Origin: Acidovorax sp. CF316
Lineage (GTDB): Bacteria > Pseudomonadota > Gammaproteobacteria > Burkholderiales > Burkholderiaceae_C
DNA: 64,000 nucleotides
Direction of reading: 5' to 3'
Assembly (NCBI RefSeq): GCF_000276605.1
Contig: NZ_AKJX01000089.1
Span: 1-64,000 of the forward strand
Shown: positions 35,181 to 43,603 of the stretch, in pieces
Layout of the letters: every line of letters begins with the position of its first letter
Position numbering within the stretch: position 1 is the stretch's first letter
Position numbers and translations under genes: made by a program
The notes under the pieces: model-generated
Told to the model about the DNA's origin: nothing
The model's database searches: none
What the model saw: the letters and a program-made list of their open reading frames with translations, nothing else

Positions 35181-36875
35181 TCAGGCGGTTGCGAGGTCGG
35201 CAGGGGCGGCTGCAGCCTGGTGGCTGCTGGCAGTCGCTGTGGCCGTGGCCAGCGCGGCGCGCACGGCGGCTTCGCTCAGGCCGCGCCAGCGCGCGCACAC
35301 ATGCTGGTCGGGCCGCACCAGGTAGGCCGTGCCGGGCCGCGCGTCCAGGCGCTGCGTGAGCAGGCCCTGCGCGTCGACCACGTCGCTGCCCACCTGCAGC
35401 AGTTTCACCTGGGGCAGGGTCGTGGCCCAGGCCGGCGCGGGGCCGAACACCAGCAGGGTGAAATCCGGCCCCAGCGTGCGCAGCAGCCAGGCGCCATGGC
35501 CGCCCTGCAGCACCGGTGCGTCGAGCAGCACGGCGCCGGGCACCTGGGTGCCTGCGAAGGTGCCGCCATCCGGCGTGTTGAGCGCCGAGCCGTGCAGCGT
35601 GGCCGGCACCGACAGGCGCCCGCTGTTGACGATGCGGCGCGCAAACGGGTGCGTGCGCGCCAGCTCCAGCGCGGCATCGCGGAACAGCCGGCTGATCTCG
35701 CTCTTGGGCGTGATGAAGTCGGTGGCACGGGTCGAGTTGGCAATGTTCTCGTCGGCCGCGTACTCGCGCTCCGGGCCGTAGGTGGCCAGCAGTTCCGCGC
35801 CGGCGCGGCCGCGCAGCACCCAGTCGAGCTTCCAGGCCAGGTTCTCGGCGTCCTGCACGCCGCTGTTGGCACCGCGCGCACCGAAGGGCGAGACGCCGTG
35901 GGCACTGTCGCCTGCGAAGACCACGCGGCCGTGCACGAAGCGGTCCATGCGCAGGCAGGCGAAGGTGTAGACACTGGCCCATTCGAGCTCGAACTGCGCA
36001 TCGGGCCCGAGCAGTGCACGCACGCGCGGCAGGATGTTCTCGGGCTTTTTCTCTTCCTCCGGGTCGGCGTCCCAGCCCAGCTGGAAGTCGATGCGCCAGA
36101 CATTGTCGGGCTGGCGGTGCAGCAGCACGCTCTGGTTGGGGTGGAAGGGCGGGTCGAACCAGAACCAGCGCTCGGTCGGGAAGTCGGTGCTGCCGGCCAT
36201 CTTCACGTCGGCGATCAGAAACCGGTCCTGGAAGATGCGGCCCTTGCTCTCCAGGCCCAGCAGCTGGCGCATGGGCGAGCGCGAGCCGTCGCAGGCGGCG
36301 ATCCACTGCGCGTCGATGCGGTAGTCGCCCTCGGGAGTCGCGATGGTCAGCAGTGCGCCGTCACCGCGCGGCGCCACGCCCGTGACCTTGTTGTGCCAGC
36401 GCAGCTCGATGTTGGGCAACTGCAGCGCCCGCTCCACCAGGTAGGCCTCGGCGTAGTACTGCTGCAGGTTGATGAAGGCCGGGCGCTCGTGGCCCTCTTC
36501 GGGCAGCAGGTCGAACTCGTACAGCGGGGCGTCGTGGAAGAACACCTTGCCTACGTTCCACGACACGCCCTTGTCCACCATGCGCTGGCCCACGCCCAGG
36601 CGGTCCCAGATCTCCAGGGTGCGCTTGGCAAAGCAGATGGCACGCGAGCCGGTGGACAGCTTGCAGTCGTTGTCCAGCACCACCACGTGCTGGCCGCGCT
36701 GGGCCAGATCGATGGCCAGCGACAGGCCCACGGGGCCCGCGCCCACCACCACGATGGGGTGTTGCGCCGGGCTGGTTGCATCCTGGTCCGGGGAGCGCCG
36801 GTAGGCGAATTCGATGGCTTGCACCTGGGCGCCAGTTCCGTCGAAGGCGGGTGGCGCGGACGCTGTTGTTGTCAT
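35181..36875 (-). CDS. FAD-dependent aromatic hydroxylase (MhpA-like)
   Basis: This 564-residue protein belongs to the class A flavin monooxygenases (FAD_binding_3). The dinucleotide motif GAGPVG is at about 45-50. The second FAD motif is FAGDSAHGVSPFGARGANSGVQDAENLAWKL, including the GD pair and a Pro-rich loop. A C-terminal thioredoxin-like domain (about 420-550) resembles the one in phenol and 3-hydroxyphenylpropionate hydroxylases. It likely hydroxylates a phenolic acid using NAD(P)H. No ring-cleavage dioxygenase is nearby. It is flanked by DUF2783 and an MBL-fold protein under probable IclR control. Confidence 0.87.
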   Translation of the reverse strand: MTTTASAPPAFDGTGAQVQAIEFAYRRSPDQDATSPAQHPIVVVGAGPVGLSLAIDLAQRGQHVVVLDNDCKLSTGSRAICFAKRTLEIWDRLGVGQRMVDKGVSWNVGKVFFHDAPLYEFDLLPEEGHERPAFINLQQYYAEAYLVERALQLPNIELRWHNKVTGVAPRGDGALLTIATPEGDYRIDAQWIAACDGSRSPMRQLLGLESKGRIFQDRFLIADVKMAGSTDFPTERWFWFDPPFHPNQSVLLHRQPDNVWRIDFQLGWDADPEEEKKPENILPRVRALLGPDAQFELEWASVYTFACLRMDRFVHGRVVFAGDSAHGVSPFGARGANSGVQDAENLAWKLDWVLRGRAGAELLATYGPEREYAADENIANSTRATDFITPKSEISRLFRDAALELARTHPFARRIVNSGRLSVPATLHGSALNTPDGGTFAGTQVPGAVLLDAPVLQGGHGAWLLRTLGPDFTLLVFGPAPAWATTLPQVKLLQVGSDVVDAQGLLTQRLDARPGTAYLVRPDQHVCARWRGLSEAAVRAALATATATASSHQAAAAPADLATA

Positions 36876-36896
36876 GCTTGTCTCCTCCGGGGCGCC

Positions 36897-37853
36897 TCAG
36901 CCTTCGAGCGACTTCCACATCTGGATGTCGCGCTCGGCGGTCCAGATGCGCGGGTCCGGGTACTGTGTGGCCTCGTCGTAGGCGCGCGTCACGTCGAACG
37001 GCATGCAGTGGTTGAAGATCACCCAGTGGCCGTACTTGGGTTGCAGCTTCGCGAACGTGGCCTCGTAGACCTTGCGCAGGTCCTCGCCTTGGGCGGCGCT
37101 GGCCTTGACGCTTTCGTACAGGTCGCTGATGAAGGCGCGCGTGCCGGCCAGGCCGGCCTGCACCTGCTCGGGCGTCTGCAGCGCCGCACCGCGTCCGGGC
37201 ACCAGCTTCTCGGGCTTCAGGGCGGCCAGGTTATCGAGGGTCTGCGGCCAGTCCTGGAAGTAGGCATCGCCCGCATACGGCGTGGCATCGAACTCCACCA
37301 GATCGCCGGAGAACAGGATCTTTTCCGCAGGCAACCAGGCCACGGTGTCGCCCTTGGTGTGGCCGCGGCCCAGCTGCAGGATCTGCACCTCGAGCTTGCC
37401 CAGCCACAGGGTCATCTTCTTGTTGAAGGTCATGGTCGGCCATGTCAGACCGTCGGGCACGCTCTCCACGTTCTGGAACAGGCGCGGGAAGCGGCCGATC
37501 TCGCTGTCCTTGTCGAACTGGCCGCGCTCGACGATCAGGTCGCGCGTGTCCTCGCTGGCGATGATGTGCTCGGCCCCGTAGGCGCTGGCACCGAGCACGC
37601 GCACGGCGTGGTAGTGCGACAGCAGCACGTACTTGATGGGCTTGTCGGTCACTTCGCGGATGCGGCGGATCACGTCCTGCGCCATGACCGGCGTGGCCTG
37701 GGTGTCGATGACCATCACGGCGTCGTCGCCAATGATGATGCCGGTGTTGGGGTCGCCCTCGGCCGTGTAAGCGTAGGCATGGTCGGAGAGCTTGTCGAAG
37801 CTCACCTTCTTGACTTCCAGGTCGGCGGCGGAGGCGAAGGTCTTGGTGCTCAT
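36897..37853 (-). CDS. Metallo-beta-lactamase-fold hydrolase with incomplete metal site
   Basis: This 318-residue protein has the MBL fold, visible as GIIIGDDAVMVIDTQ, LLSHYHAVRVLGASAYGA, GRGHTKGDTVAWLP and ILFSGDLVEFD. The first-site ligands H80, H82 and the His of GHTKGD are kept, and so is the bridging Asp of SGD. The usual Asp-His of H-x-H-x-D-H is replaced by Val84-Arg85, and the late His by Arg in VPGRGA. It may hold one metal or act differently. The ATG at 37853 (MSTKTFASAA) is preferred over 37889. First gene of the set divergent from the IclR regulator. Confidence 0.83.
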   Translation of the reverse strand: MSTKTFASAADLEVKKVSFDKLSDHAYAYTAEGDPNTGIIIGDDAVMVIDTQATPVMAQDVIRRIREVTDKPIKYVLLSHYHAVRVLGASAYGAEHIIASEDTRDLIVERGQFDKDSEIGRFPRLFQNVESVPDGLTWPTMTFNKKMTLWLGKLEVQILQLGRGHTKGDTVAWLPAEKILFSGDLVEFDATPYAGDAYFQDWPQTLDNLAALKPEKLVPGRGAALQTPEQVQAGLAGTRAFISDLYESVKASAAQGEDLRKVYEATFAKLQPKYGHWVIFNHCMPFDVTRAYDEATQYPDPRIWTAERDIQMWKSLEG

Positions 37854-37874
37854 GGGTGGTACCGGTTGATTTGG

Positions 37875-37898
37875 TTTAGTGGAATGCATTCACCTAAA
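37875..37898. promoter_or_regulatory. Candidate IclR operator
   Basis: A 24-bp imperfect palindrome pairs at 10 of 12 positions, with TTTAG/CTAAA outer arms and a GAATGCATTC centre, in the AT-rich gap between the MBL gene and the IclR gene. A second half-site-like GTTTAAGTGGAAA lies at 37949-37960, resembling GTTTAGTGGAA here. Confidence 0.45.
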
Positions 37899-38006
37899 CG
37901 GAATGTTTTGATCATAGGCAATAAATTCGTTAATGTCTAATTCATTTGTTTAAGTGGAAACCCCAGGGTGGACAGGATCGCTGCAGGCTCGGTGGACAAT
38001 GGCGCC

Positions 38007-38819
38007 ATGGACGACCTTTCCCGTGACCTTGCCTCAGCCGACGACGAAGACAGCCCCCGTGCGCCGCGCGGCATCCAGAGCGTGGAGGTGGGCGGGCAAC
38101 TGCTCAAGGTGCTGGCCCGCACCGGCCGGCGCATGGCCCTCAAGGATCTGGCGCGTGCCGCCGACATGACGCCCGCCAAGGCCCACCCCTACCTCGTGAG
38201 CTTTGGCAAGCTGGGGCTCATCGAGCAGGACGCCGTGAGCGGCCACTATGGCCTGGGGCCGCTGGCCATGCAACTGGGCTTGATCAGCCTGCAGCAGGTC
38301 GACCCGGTGCGGCTGGCGATTGCCGAGCTGCCGGCCCTGGCCCAGCGCATCGGCTACACCGTGTCGGCATCGGTCTGGGGCGACAGCGGGCCCACCATCA
38401 TCCGGGTGGAAGAGGGGCCCACCGCCGTCTACGTGGCCATGCGCCATGGCACGACCGCATCGGTTCGGCACACGGCCACGGGCAAGGTGTTCGCGGCCTT
38501 CGGCCCGCGCGAGCGCACCCTTGCCGCCCTGGCCGCAGACGGCCATGCCGGGGCGCTCGACGACCCGGCCTTTGCCGCGGAACTGGACGCCGTGCGCACC
38601 CACCAGGTGGCCGAGGTCACCGACCAGTTGCTGCCCGGCATCAGCGCCCTGGCCACGCCGGTCTTCGACGGCTTCGGCCAGTTGGTGCTGTGCTTGGCCG
38701 TGATCGGCCCGAGCGCCACTCTGCGCACCGGGCCGGACAGTGCCGCGGCAGGGCATCTGCGCGAGACGGCGCGCAGCCTGTCGCAGCGGCTGGGCGCCGC
38801 ACAGGGCGGCGAGCGCTAG
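38007..38819 (+). CDS. IclR-family transcriptional regulator
   Basis: From ATG 38007 the protein has 270 residues; a GTG at 37968 would add 13. The N-terminal winged helix shows VEVGGQLLKVLARTGRRMALKDLARAADMTPAKAHPYLVSFGKLGLIEQ. The C-terminal effector domain includes SVWGDSGPTIIRVEEG and TGKVFAAFGP. IclR proteins often regulate aromatic acid breakdown; it is divergent from the hydroxylase-MBL set. Its 3' end overlaps the convergent metY gene by 4 bases. Confidence 0.87.
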   Translation: MDDLSRDLASADDEDSPRAPRGIQSVEVGGQLLKVLARTGRRMALKDLARAADMTPAKAHPYLVSFGKLGLIEQDAVSGHYGLGPLAMQLGLISLQQVDPVRLAIAELPALAQRIGYTVSASVWGDSGPTIIRVEEGPTAVYVAMRHGTTASVRHTATGKVFAAFGPRERTLAALAADGHAGALDDPAFAAELDAVRTHQVAEVTDQLLPGISALATPVFDGFGQLVLCLAVIGPSATLRTGPDSAAAGHLRETARSLSQRLGAAQGGER

Positions 38820-40114
38820 GTTTTCGACAGCGCCTGGTCGATGTCCCAGAGGATGTCGTCCAGGTCCTCGATGCCCACCGACAGGCGCACCATGTCGGCA
38901 CTCACGCCGGCGCGGGCCAGTTCCTCGTCGTTGAGCTGCCGGTGCGTGGTCGAGGCCGGGTGGATCACCAGGGTCTTGGCGTCGCCGATGTTGGCCAGGT
39001 GGCTCAGGAACTCGCAGGCGTCGATGAACTTCTCGCCCGCCGCGGCGCCGCCCTGGATGCCGAAGGTCAGGATGCCCGAGGCCCCCGGCGTGCCGTCCAC
39101 CGCGCGGAACTGCTTGTGCGCCAGGGCGTAATACGGCGAGTCGGCCAGGCCCGGGTAGTTGACCCAGGCCACCTTGGGGTGGCTCTGCAAAAACTTGGCC
39201 ACGGCCAGCGTGTTGCGGCAGTGCTCGCGCATGCGCAGGTGCAGGGTCTCGGCGCCCTGCAGCAGCTGCCAGGCGTTCATGGGCGAGAGCACGCCGCCGA
39301 AGGTGCGGTTGATCTCCATGCGCGCCTTCATGGTGTAGCCGAAGTCGCCGAAGGTCTCGTAGAACTTCACGCCGTGGTAGGCGCGGCTGGGCTCGACCAT
39401 CTCGGGGAATCGGCCGTTGTCCCACGGGAACTTGCCACCCTCCACCACCACGCCGCCCATGGTCGTGCCATGGCCGCCGATGTACTTGGTGGCGCTGTGC
39501 ACCACGATGTCGGCGCCGAAGGCCAGCGGGTTGCACAGGTAGGGGCTGGCCACCGTGTTGTCGATGACCAGGGGCACGCCGTGGGCGTGCGCTACGTCGG
39601 CCACGGCCGCGATGTCGAGCACGTTGACCAGCGGGTTGCCGATGGTCTCGCCGTACACGGCGCGGGTCGTGGGGCGCACGGCGCGCTCAAAATTCTCCGG
39701 GTCGGCCGGGTCCACGAACGTGGTCTCGATCCCCAGGCGCGCAAAGCCCACGCCGAGCTGGCCCACCGTGCCACCGTAGAGCGTGCTGGCCGCCACGATG
39801 TGGTCGCCGGTCTTGAGGATGGCCAGCAGCGCCGCCATCTGCGCGGCCATACCGCTGGCGCAGGCCAGGGCGGCGCGGCCGTTCTCCAGGCTGGCGATGC
39901 GTTCCTCGAACACGGCCACCGTGGGGTTGCTGATGCGGCTGTAGACGTTGCCGAAGGTCTGCAGGTTGAACAGGCTGCTGGCGTGCTCGGCGCTGTCGAA
40001 GACGAAGCTCGTCGTCTGGTGGATGGGCGTGGCGCGTGCGCCGGTCACCGGGTCGGGAATGGCGCCCGCATGGATGGCGCGCGTGCCGAAGCCGTAGTCT
40101 CTGTCCTTTTCCAT
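38816..40114 (-). CDS. metY: O-acetylhomoserine sulfhydrylase / aminocarboxypropyltransferase
   Basis: This 432-residue PLP enzyme of the Cys/Met metabolism family makes homocysteine from O-acetylhomoserine and sulfide. Hallmarks are YSRISNPTVAVFEERIASLENGRAALACASGMAA, the phosphate-binding GGTVGQL segment, VIDNTVASPYLCNP and the PLP lysine in HSATKYIGGHGT. The C-terminal LVIHPASTTHRQLNDEE and VRLSVGIEDLDDI match MetY. Length is typical for MetY rather than the shorter MetB/MetZ. Ends in a 4-base overlap with the iclR gene. Confidence 0.93.
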   Translation of the reverse strand: MEKDRDYGFGTRAIHAGAIPDPVTGARATPIHQTTSFVFDSAEHASSLFNLQTFGNVYSRISNPTVAVFEERIASLENGRAALACASGMAAQMAALLAILKTGDHIVAASTLYGGTVGQLGVGFARLGIETTFVDPADPENFERAVRPTTRAVYGETIGNPLVNVLDIAAVADVAHAHGVPLVIDNTVASPYLCNPLAFGADIVVHSATKYIGGHGTTMGGVVVEGGKFPWDNGRFPEMVEPSRAYHGVKFYETFGDFGYTMKARMEINRTFGGVLSPMNAWQLLQGAETLHLRMREHCRNTLAVAKFLQSHPKVAWVNYPGLADSPYYALAHKQFRAVDGTPGASGILTFGIQGGAAAGEKFIDACEFLSHLANIGDAKTLVIHPASTTHRQLNDEELARAGVSADMVRLSVGIEDLDDILWDIDQALSKT

Positions 40115-40144
40115 GGGCGGATGTCTCTCTGGTGTTCTTCTTGT

Positions 40145-40621
40145 TCAGTAGGGCAATTGCTGCGGGCGCTTGGCCGAGATCACGCGCGTGTTCACACCCG
40201 CCCAGTTGAGCCCGCCGAACAGGCGCGCATGCTCGATCTTCACGCAGCGGTCCATCACCACCGCCAGGCCCGCCGCACGGGCCCGCGCCGCCGCAGCCTC
40301 ATGAACGACACCGAGCTGCAGCCACAGGCACTTCGCGCCGATGGCAATGGCTTCTTCGGCCAGCGGCGGGATGTCCTCGCTCTTGCGAAAACAGTCCACC
40401 ATGTCGATGCGGTGGTCGGCCGCCGCGGCGGTGACGCTGGGGTAGCAGCGCTCGCCCAGGATCTCGCTCGCCATGGGGTTCACCGGCACGATGCGGTAGC
40501 CATGAGCCTGCATGTACTTGGCCGCAAAGAAACTGGGCCTGTGCCATTGCGGCGACAGGCCCACGACCGCGATGGTGCGGCAGCTTGCGAGGATATGGCG
40601 CAGTTCGCTGATGGTGCTCAT
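40145..40621 (-). CDS. CoA-binding domain protein (YccU-like)
   Basis: This 158-residue cytoplasmic protein consists of one Rossmann-like CoA-binding domain. It contains RTIAVVGLSPQWHRPSFFAAKYMQAHGYRIVPVNP, MVDCFRKSEDIPPLAEEAIAIGAKCLWLQLGV and a C-terminal VVMDRCVKIEHARL. Homologues are small stand-alone proteins of unknown function related to the N-terminal part of acyl-CoA synthetases. It lies 30 bases upstream of metY on the same strand. Confidence 0.88.
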   Translation of the reverse strand: MSTISELRHILASCRTIAVVGLSPQWHRPSFFAAKYMQAHGYRIVPVNPMASEILGERCYPSVTAAAADHRIDMVDCFRKSEDIPPLAEEAIAIGAKCLWLQLGVVHEAAAARARAAGLAVVMDRCVKIEHARLFGGLNWAGVNTRVISAKRPQQLPY

Positions 40622-40645
40622 GCCACCAGTGTAGGGCGCAGTGCC

Positions 40646-41260
40646 CTATGCCGGGTCTTTGTACTTGATGCTGCAGCCGTAGGGGCGCGTGGTGGATGCA
40701 GTGAGCGGTTTGCCGGCCAGCGCCTCTGCCAGCCCGGTTTTCACATAGTTGGTGGCGCGCTGGATATCGTCGACCTTGGACGAGGGAATGCTGTCGATGC
40801 CGCCGGCATAGATCAGCTGGCCCTGCGGGTTCACGATGTACATGTGCGGCGTGGTGCGCGCGCCGTAGGCGCGGCCGGCCGTGCCTTCCTCGTCCATGAG
40901 GATGGCGGTGGGTGCCGACTGGCGTTCCTTGAGCCAGCTGGTCAGCCTGGCGGGCTCCAGGTAGTCACCGCTGGCCTTTTCGGTGGAGTTGACCGCGAGC
41001 CACACGACGTCCTTGCCGGCCGCGTCCTTCTGCGTGGCGGGCATGTTGCCGCTGTCGTAGTGCTTGCGCACGAAGGGGCAGCCGGGGTTGGTCCATTCGA
41101 GCACCACATGCTTGCCCTTGAAGTCCGACAGGCGCACGGTCTTGCCCGTGGTGTCCTTGAGGGTGATGTCGGGGGCCGGCTGGCCCACGGTGGCGGCAGC
41201 CTGTGCTCCGGCGGCGGCCAGCAGCAGGGGCAGGGCGATGAGGGTACGTCGAAGCAGCAT
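40646..41260 (-). CDS. Exported redoxin / thioredoxin-like protein
   Basis: This 204-residue protein has a signal peptide (about 1-22, ending GAQAA) and a peroxiredoxin-like thioredoxin fold: VGQPAPDITLKDTTGKTVRLSDFKGKHVVLEWTNPGCPFVRKHY. The N-P-G-C-P-F-V segment provides a single likely active Cys (C61) without the C-x-x-C pair. The late GARTTPHMYIVNPQGQLIYAGGID is typical of this group. A periplasmic peroxide- or thiol-linked role is likely. It is downstream of a DsbD-like reductase, its plausible electron source. Confidence 0.85.
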   Translation of the reverse strand: MLLRRTLIALPLLLAAAGAQAAATVGQPAPDITLKDTTGKTVRLSDFKGKHVVLEWTNPGCPFVRKHYDSGNMPATQKDAAGKDVVWLAVNSTEKASGDYLEPARLTSWLKERQSAPTAILMDEEGTAGRAYGARTTPHMYIVNPQGQLIYAGGIDSIPSSKVDDIQRATNYVKTGLAEALAGKPLTASTTRPYGCSIKYKDPA

Positions 41261-41353
41261 GGATGAAAGATCTCCAGGTGAGGGACGGTGGTGGGGCAGT
41301 ATGGGTGATGCGGCCCTGGATTTCCAGGCGGAGCCCCTGCCGACCGGCTGGTC

Positions 41354-43546
41354 TTACAGCGCCGCCACGGCGGCGCGCAGTTCCGCTTCGCCGAGGATCT
41401 CGGAGAACACCACGGGTGCCTTGCCCGGGGCGTGCAGCACATACACCGGCACGCCGCTGCGGCCCAGCTGGGCCAGGGCTGCGGTGATGGCCGGGTCGCG
41501 GCGCGTCCAGTCGGCGCGCAGCAGGGCCACGTTCTTGGCCGCGAAATCGGCCTGCACGCCGGCATCGGCCAGCGTGGTCTTCTTGTTGTACTGGCAGGTC
41601 ACGCACCAGGCGGCCGTGAAGTCCACGAACACGGGGCGGCCACTCGCGATGAGCTGCTCGGCCGCTCCGGGTGTCCAGGCCTGCCACTGCGCACCGGTGG
41701 TGCTGGTCGTGGCAGTGGACGTGGGCGCGGCAGCAACGCTGGTGATGTGGGGCGCAAAGGTCCAGGCCAGCAGCGCCAGCGCCAGCACGGAGACCGGCGC
41801 CATGAAGCGGCGCGCCGTGCCCGCGAGCGACAGCGCCCAGGCCACCATGCCCAGCGCCACCAGCAGGATCAGCAGCGCGCCCGCGCCGTCGATGCCGCTT
41901 TGCTGGCCCAGCACCCAGACCAGCCAGACCACGGTGGCCAGCATGGGGAAGGCCATGAACTTGCGCAGCGTGTCCATCCATGCGCCGGGGCGCGGCAGGG
42001 CGCGCGCCACCGCAGGCACGAAGGCGGCCGCCAGGTAGGGCAGGGCCAGGCCCAGGCCCAGCACTGCGAACACGGCCAGCGCCTGCGGTCCCGGCAGCGT
42101 GGCCGTGAGGCCCAGCGAGGCGCCCATGAACGGGGCGGTGCAGGGCGAGGCCACGGCCACGGCGAGCACGCCGGTGAGGAAGGAGTCGGCCACCGGGTGG
42201 CGCGCCTGCAGGCTGGCCACCGAGGAAGGCAGGAAATGCCCGAACTCGAACACCCCCGCCAGGTTCAGCGCGATCAGCGTGAACAAGGCCGCCAGGCCCG
42301 CCACCACGGCCGGCGACTGCAGCTGGAAGCCCCAGCCGATGGCCTCGCCCGCGGCGCGCAGGCCCAGCATCAGAGCGCCGAGCGCCAGGAAGGACAGCAC
42401 CACGCCCGCGGTGTAGGCGATGCCGCTGAGCCGGTGGGCGCGCCGGTCCTGGCCATGCTGGGCAAAGCCCACGACCTTGATGGCCAGCACCGGGAACACG
42501 CAGGGCATGAGGTTCAGGAGCAGACCGCCCAGCAGGGCTCCGAGCAGGGCTGCCGCCAGTGTGGCGGCGGGTGCCGGGGTGGTGGCTGGCGGGCCGGGCG
42601 GGGCAGCTGCCGCATTGGCCTTGAGCGCCGCCTCCAGCGCGGGCGATACCGCGGCCGCGGCAGCCACCGCGGGCCAGGCGCCCAGCACCTTGAGCTCGGC
42701 GCGGTAGCCCTGGCCATCGGCGGCCAGCACCACGGGCATGGGGTCGGGGCTGTTGCTGCGCTGGGCCGAGAGCGGGACCTCGGCGGTCCAGACCGCGCCC
42801 TTCCAGGCCTGGGTCCAGGCGGCGGCGTTTTCGATGACCTCGGGGGTCTCGGGGAACATCTCCAGCGTCTTGCCGCGCAGCGCCTCGGGCAGGCCCTGCA
42901 CGCTCAGCTGCAGGGTACCGCCCTCAATACGGGCCTGGCTGTCCTGGCCCGCCACGGGCCGGGGCTGGGCCGCCAGGGCCGCATCGAAGGCCGCGCCGTG
43001 CATGGCCGTCGTGCTGCGCGCGGGGATGGTCAGGGTGAAGTCGCCCTCTTCAGGAATGCATTCCTTGCGGCACACCAGCCAGGTGGCGTGCAGGCGCACC
43101 GTGGCATCGTTCGACAGGGCCTTGGGCGCGAAGGTGCTGGCCACGGTGACCGGCACGGGCAGCAGCACCGTGCCCTCGTAGCCGTAGTTGGCCAGGGTGC
43201 CGATGGGGATCTTTTTGGGCAGCGGCCAGGCGATCTCGCCCGCGTCCAGCCCGGCCGGCAGGGTCCAGGCCATCTCGATGGGCAGGCCCGAATCGCCGGG
43301 GTTCTTCCAGTAGGTGTGCCACTCGGGCTGGTGCGTGATCTGCAGGCCCAGCCACAGCGGCTGGCCGGGCTCGATGCCCTGCGGTGCGTGGGCGATGAGT
43401 TCGGCGCGCACATGGGGGGTGGTGACCACGGCGCTGGCGGCGCCGCTGCCCTTGGTGGGCAATTGGGCCCAGCTGCCTGCGCCGGCAAGCAGAAATGCTA
43501 TGAAAAATATAGCTTTGACGAGCAGGGACGGCGGGCGGTGGGGCAT
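41354..43546 (-). CDS. DsbD-like thiol:disulfide interchange protein
   Basis: This 730-residue inner-membrane protein moves reducing power from cytoplasmic thioredoxin to the periplasm. It has a signal segment (about 10-27, ending GSWAQ) and an N-terminal periplasmic domain to about residue 320 containing CRKEC. The DsbD transmembrane domain has the Cys-bearing LMPCVFPVLAIKVVGF and ASPCTAPFMGASLG. The C-terminal thioredoxin domain has the redox pair in AAWCVTCQYNKK. The start MPHRPPSL at 43546 is preferred. The following redoxin is a likely client. Confidence 0.9.
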   Translation of the reverse strand: MPHRPPSLLVKAIFFIAFLLAGAGSWAQLPTKGSGAASAVVTTPHVRAELIAHAPQGIEPGQPLWLGLQITHQPEWHTYWKNPGDSGLPIEMAWTLPAGLDAGEIAWPLPKKIPIGTLANYGYEGTVLLPVPVTVASTFAPKALSNDATVRLHATWLVCRKECIPEEGDFTLTIPARSTTAMHGAAFDAALAAQPRPVAGQDSQARIEGGTLQLSVQGLPEALRGKTLEMFPETPEVIENAAAWTQAWKGAVWTAEVPLSAQRSNSPDPMPVVLAADGQGYRAELKVLGAWPAVAAAAAVSPALEAALKANAAAAPPGPPATTPAPAATLAAALLGALLGGLLLNLMPCVFPVLAIKVVGFAQHGQDRRAHRLSGIAYTAGVVLSFLALGALMLGLRAAGEAIGWGFQLQSPAVVAGLAALFTLIALNLAGVFEFGHFLPSSVASLQARHPVADSFLTGVLAVAVASPCTAPFMGASLGLTATLPGPQALAVFAVLGLGLALPYLAAAFVPAVARALPRPGAWMDTLRKFMAFPMLATVVWLVWVLGQQSGIDGAGALLILLVALGMVAWALSLAGTARRFMAPVSVLALALLAWTFAPHITSVAAAPTSTATTSTTGAQWQAWTPGAAEQLIASGRPVFVDFTAAWCVTCQYNKKTTLADAGVQADFAAKNVALLRADWTRRDPAITAALAQLGRSGVPVYVLHAPGKAPVVFSEILGEAELRAAVAAL

Positions 43547-43603
43547 GTTGCAGGGTGTGAGCGCTGGAACCGGCGATTGGTTCCAGCGCAATGGAGTGGC
43601 CCC

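Noticed and set aside
35154-37940. 928-residue + strand frame
   Set aside because: Antisense to the flavin hydroxylase and MBL genes, with typical shadow composition and no domain.
38690-41266. 858-residue + strand frame
   Set aside because: Antisense to metY, the CoA-binding gene and the redoxin gene, whose motifs are clear.
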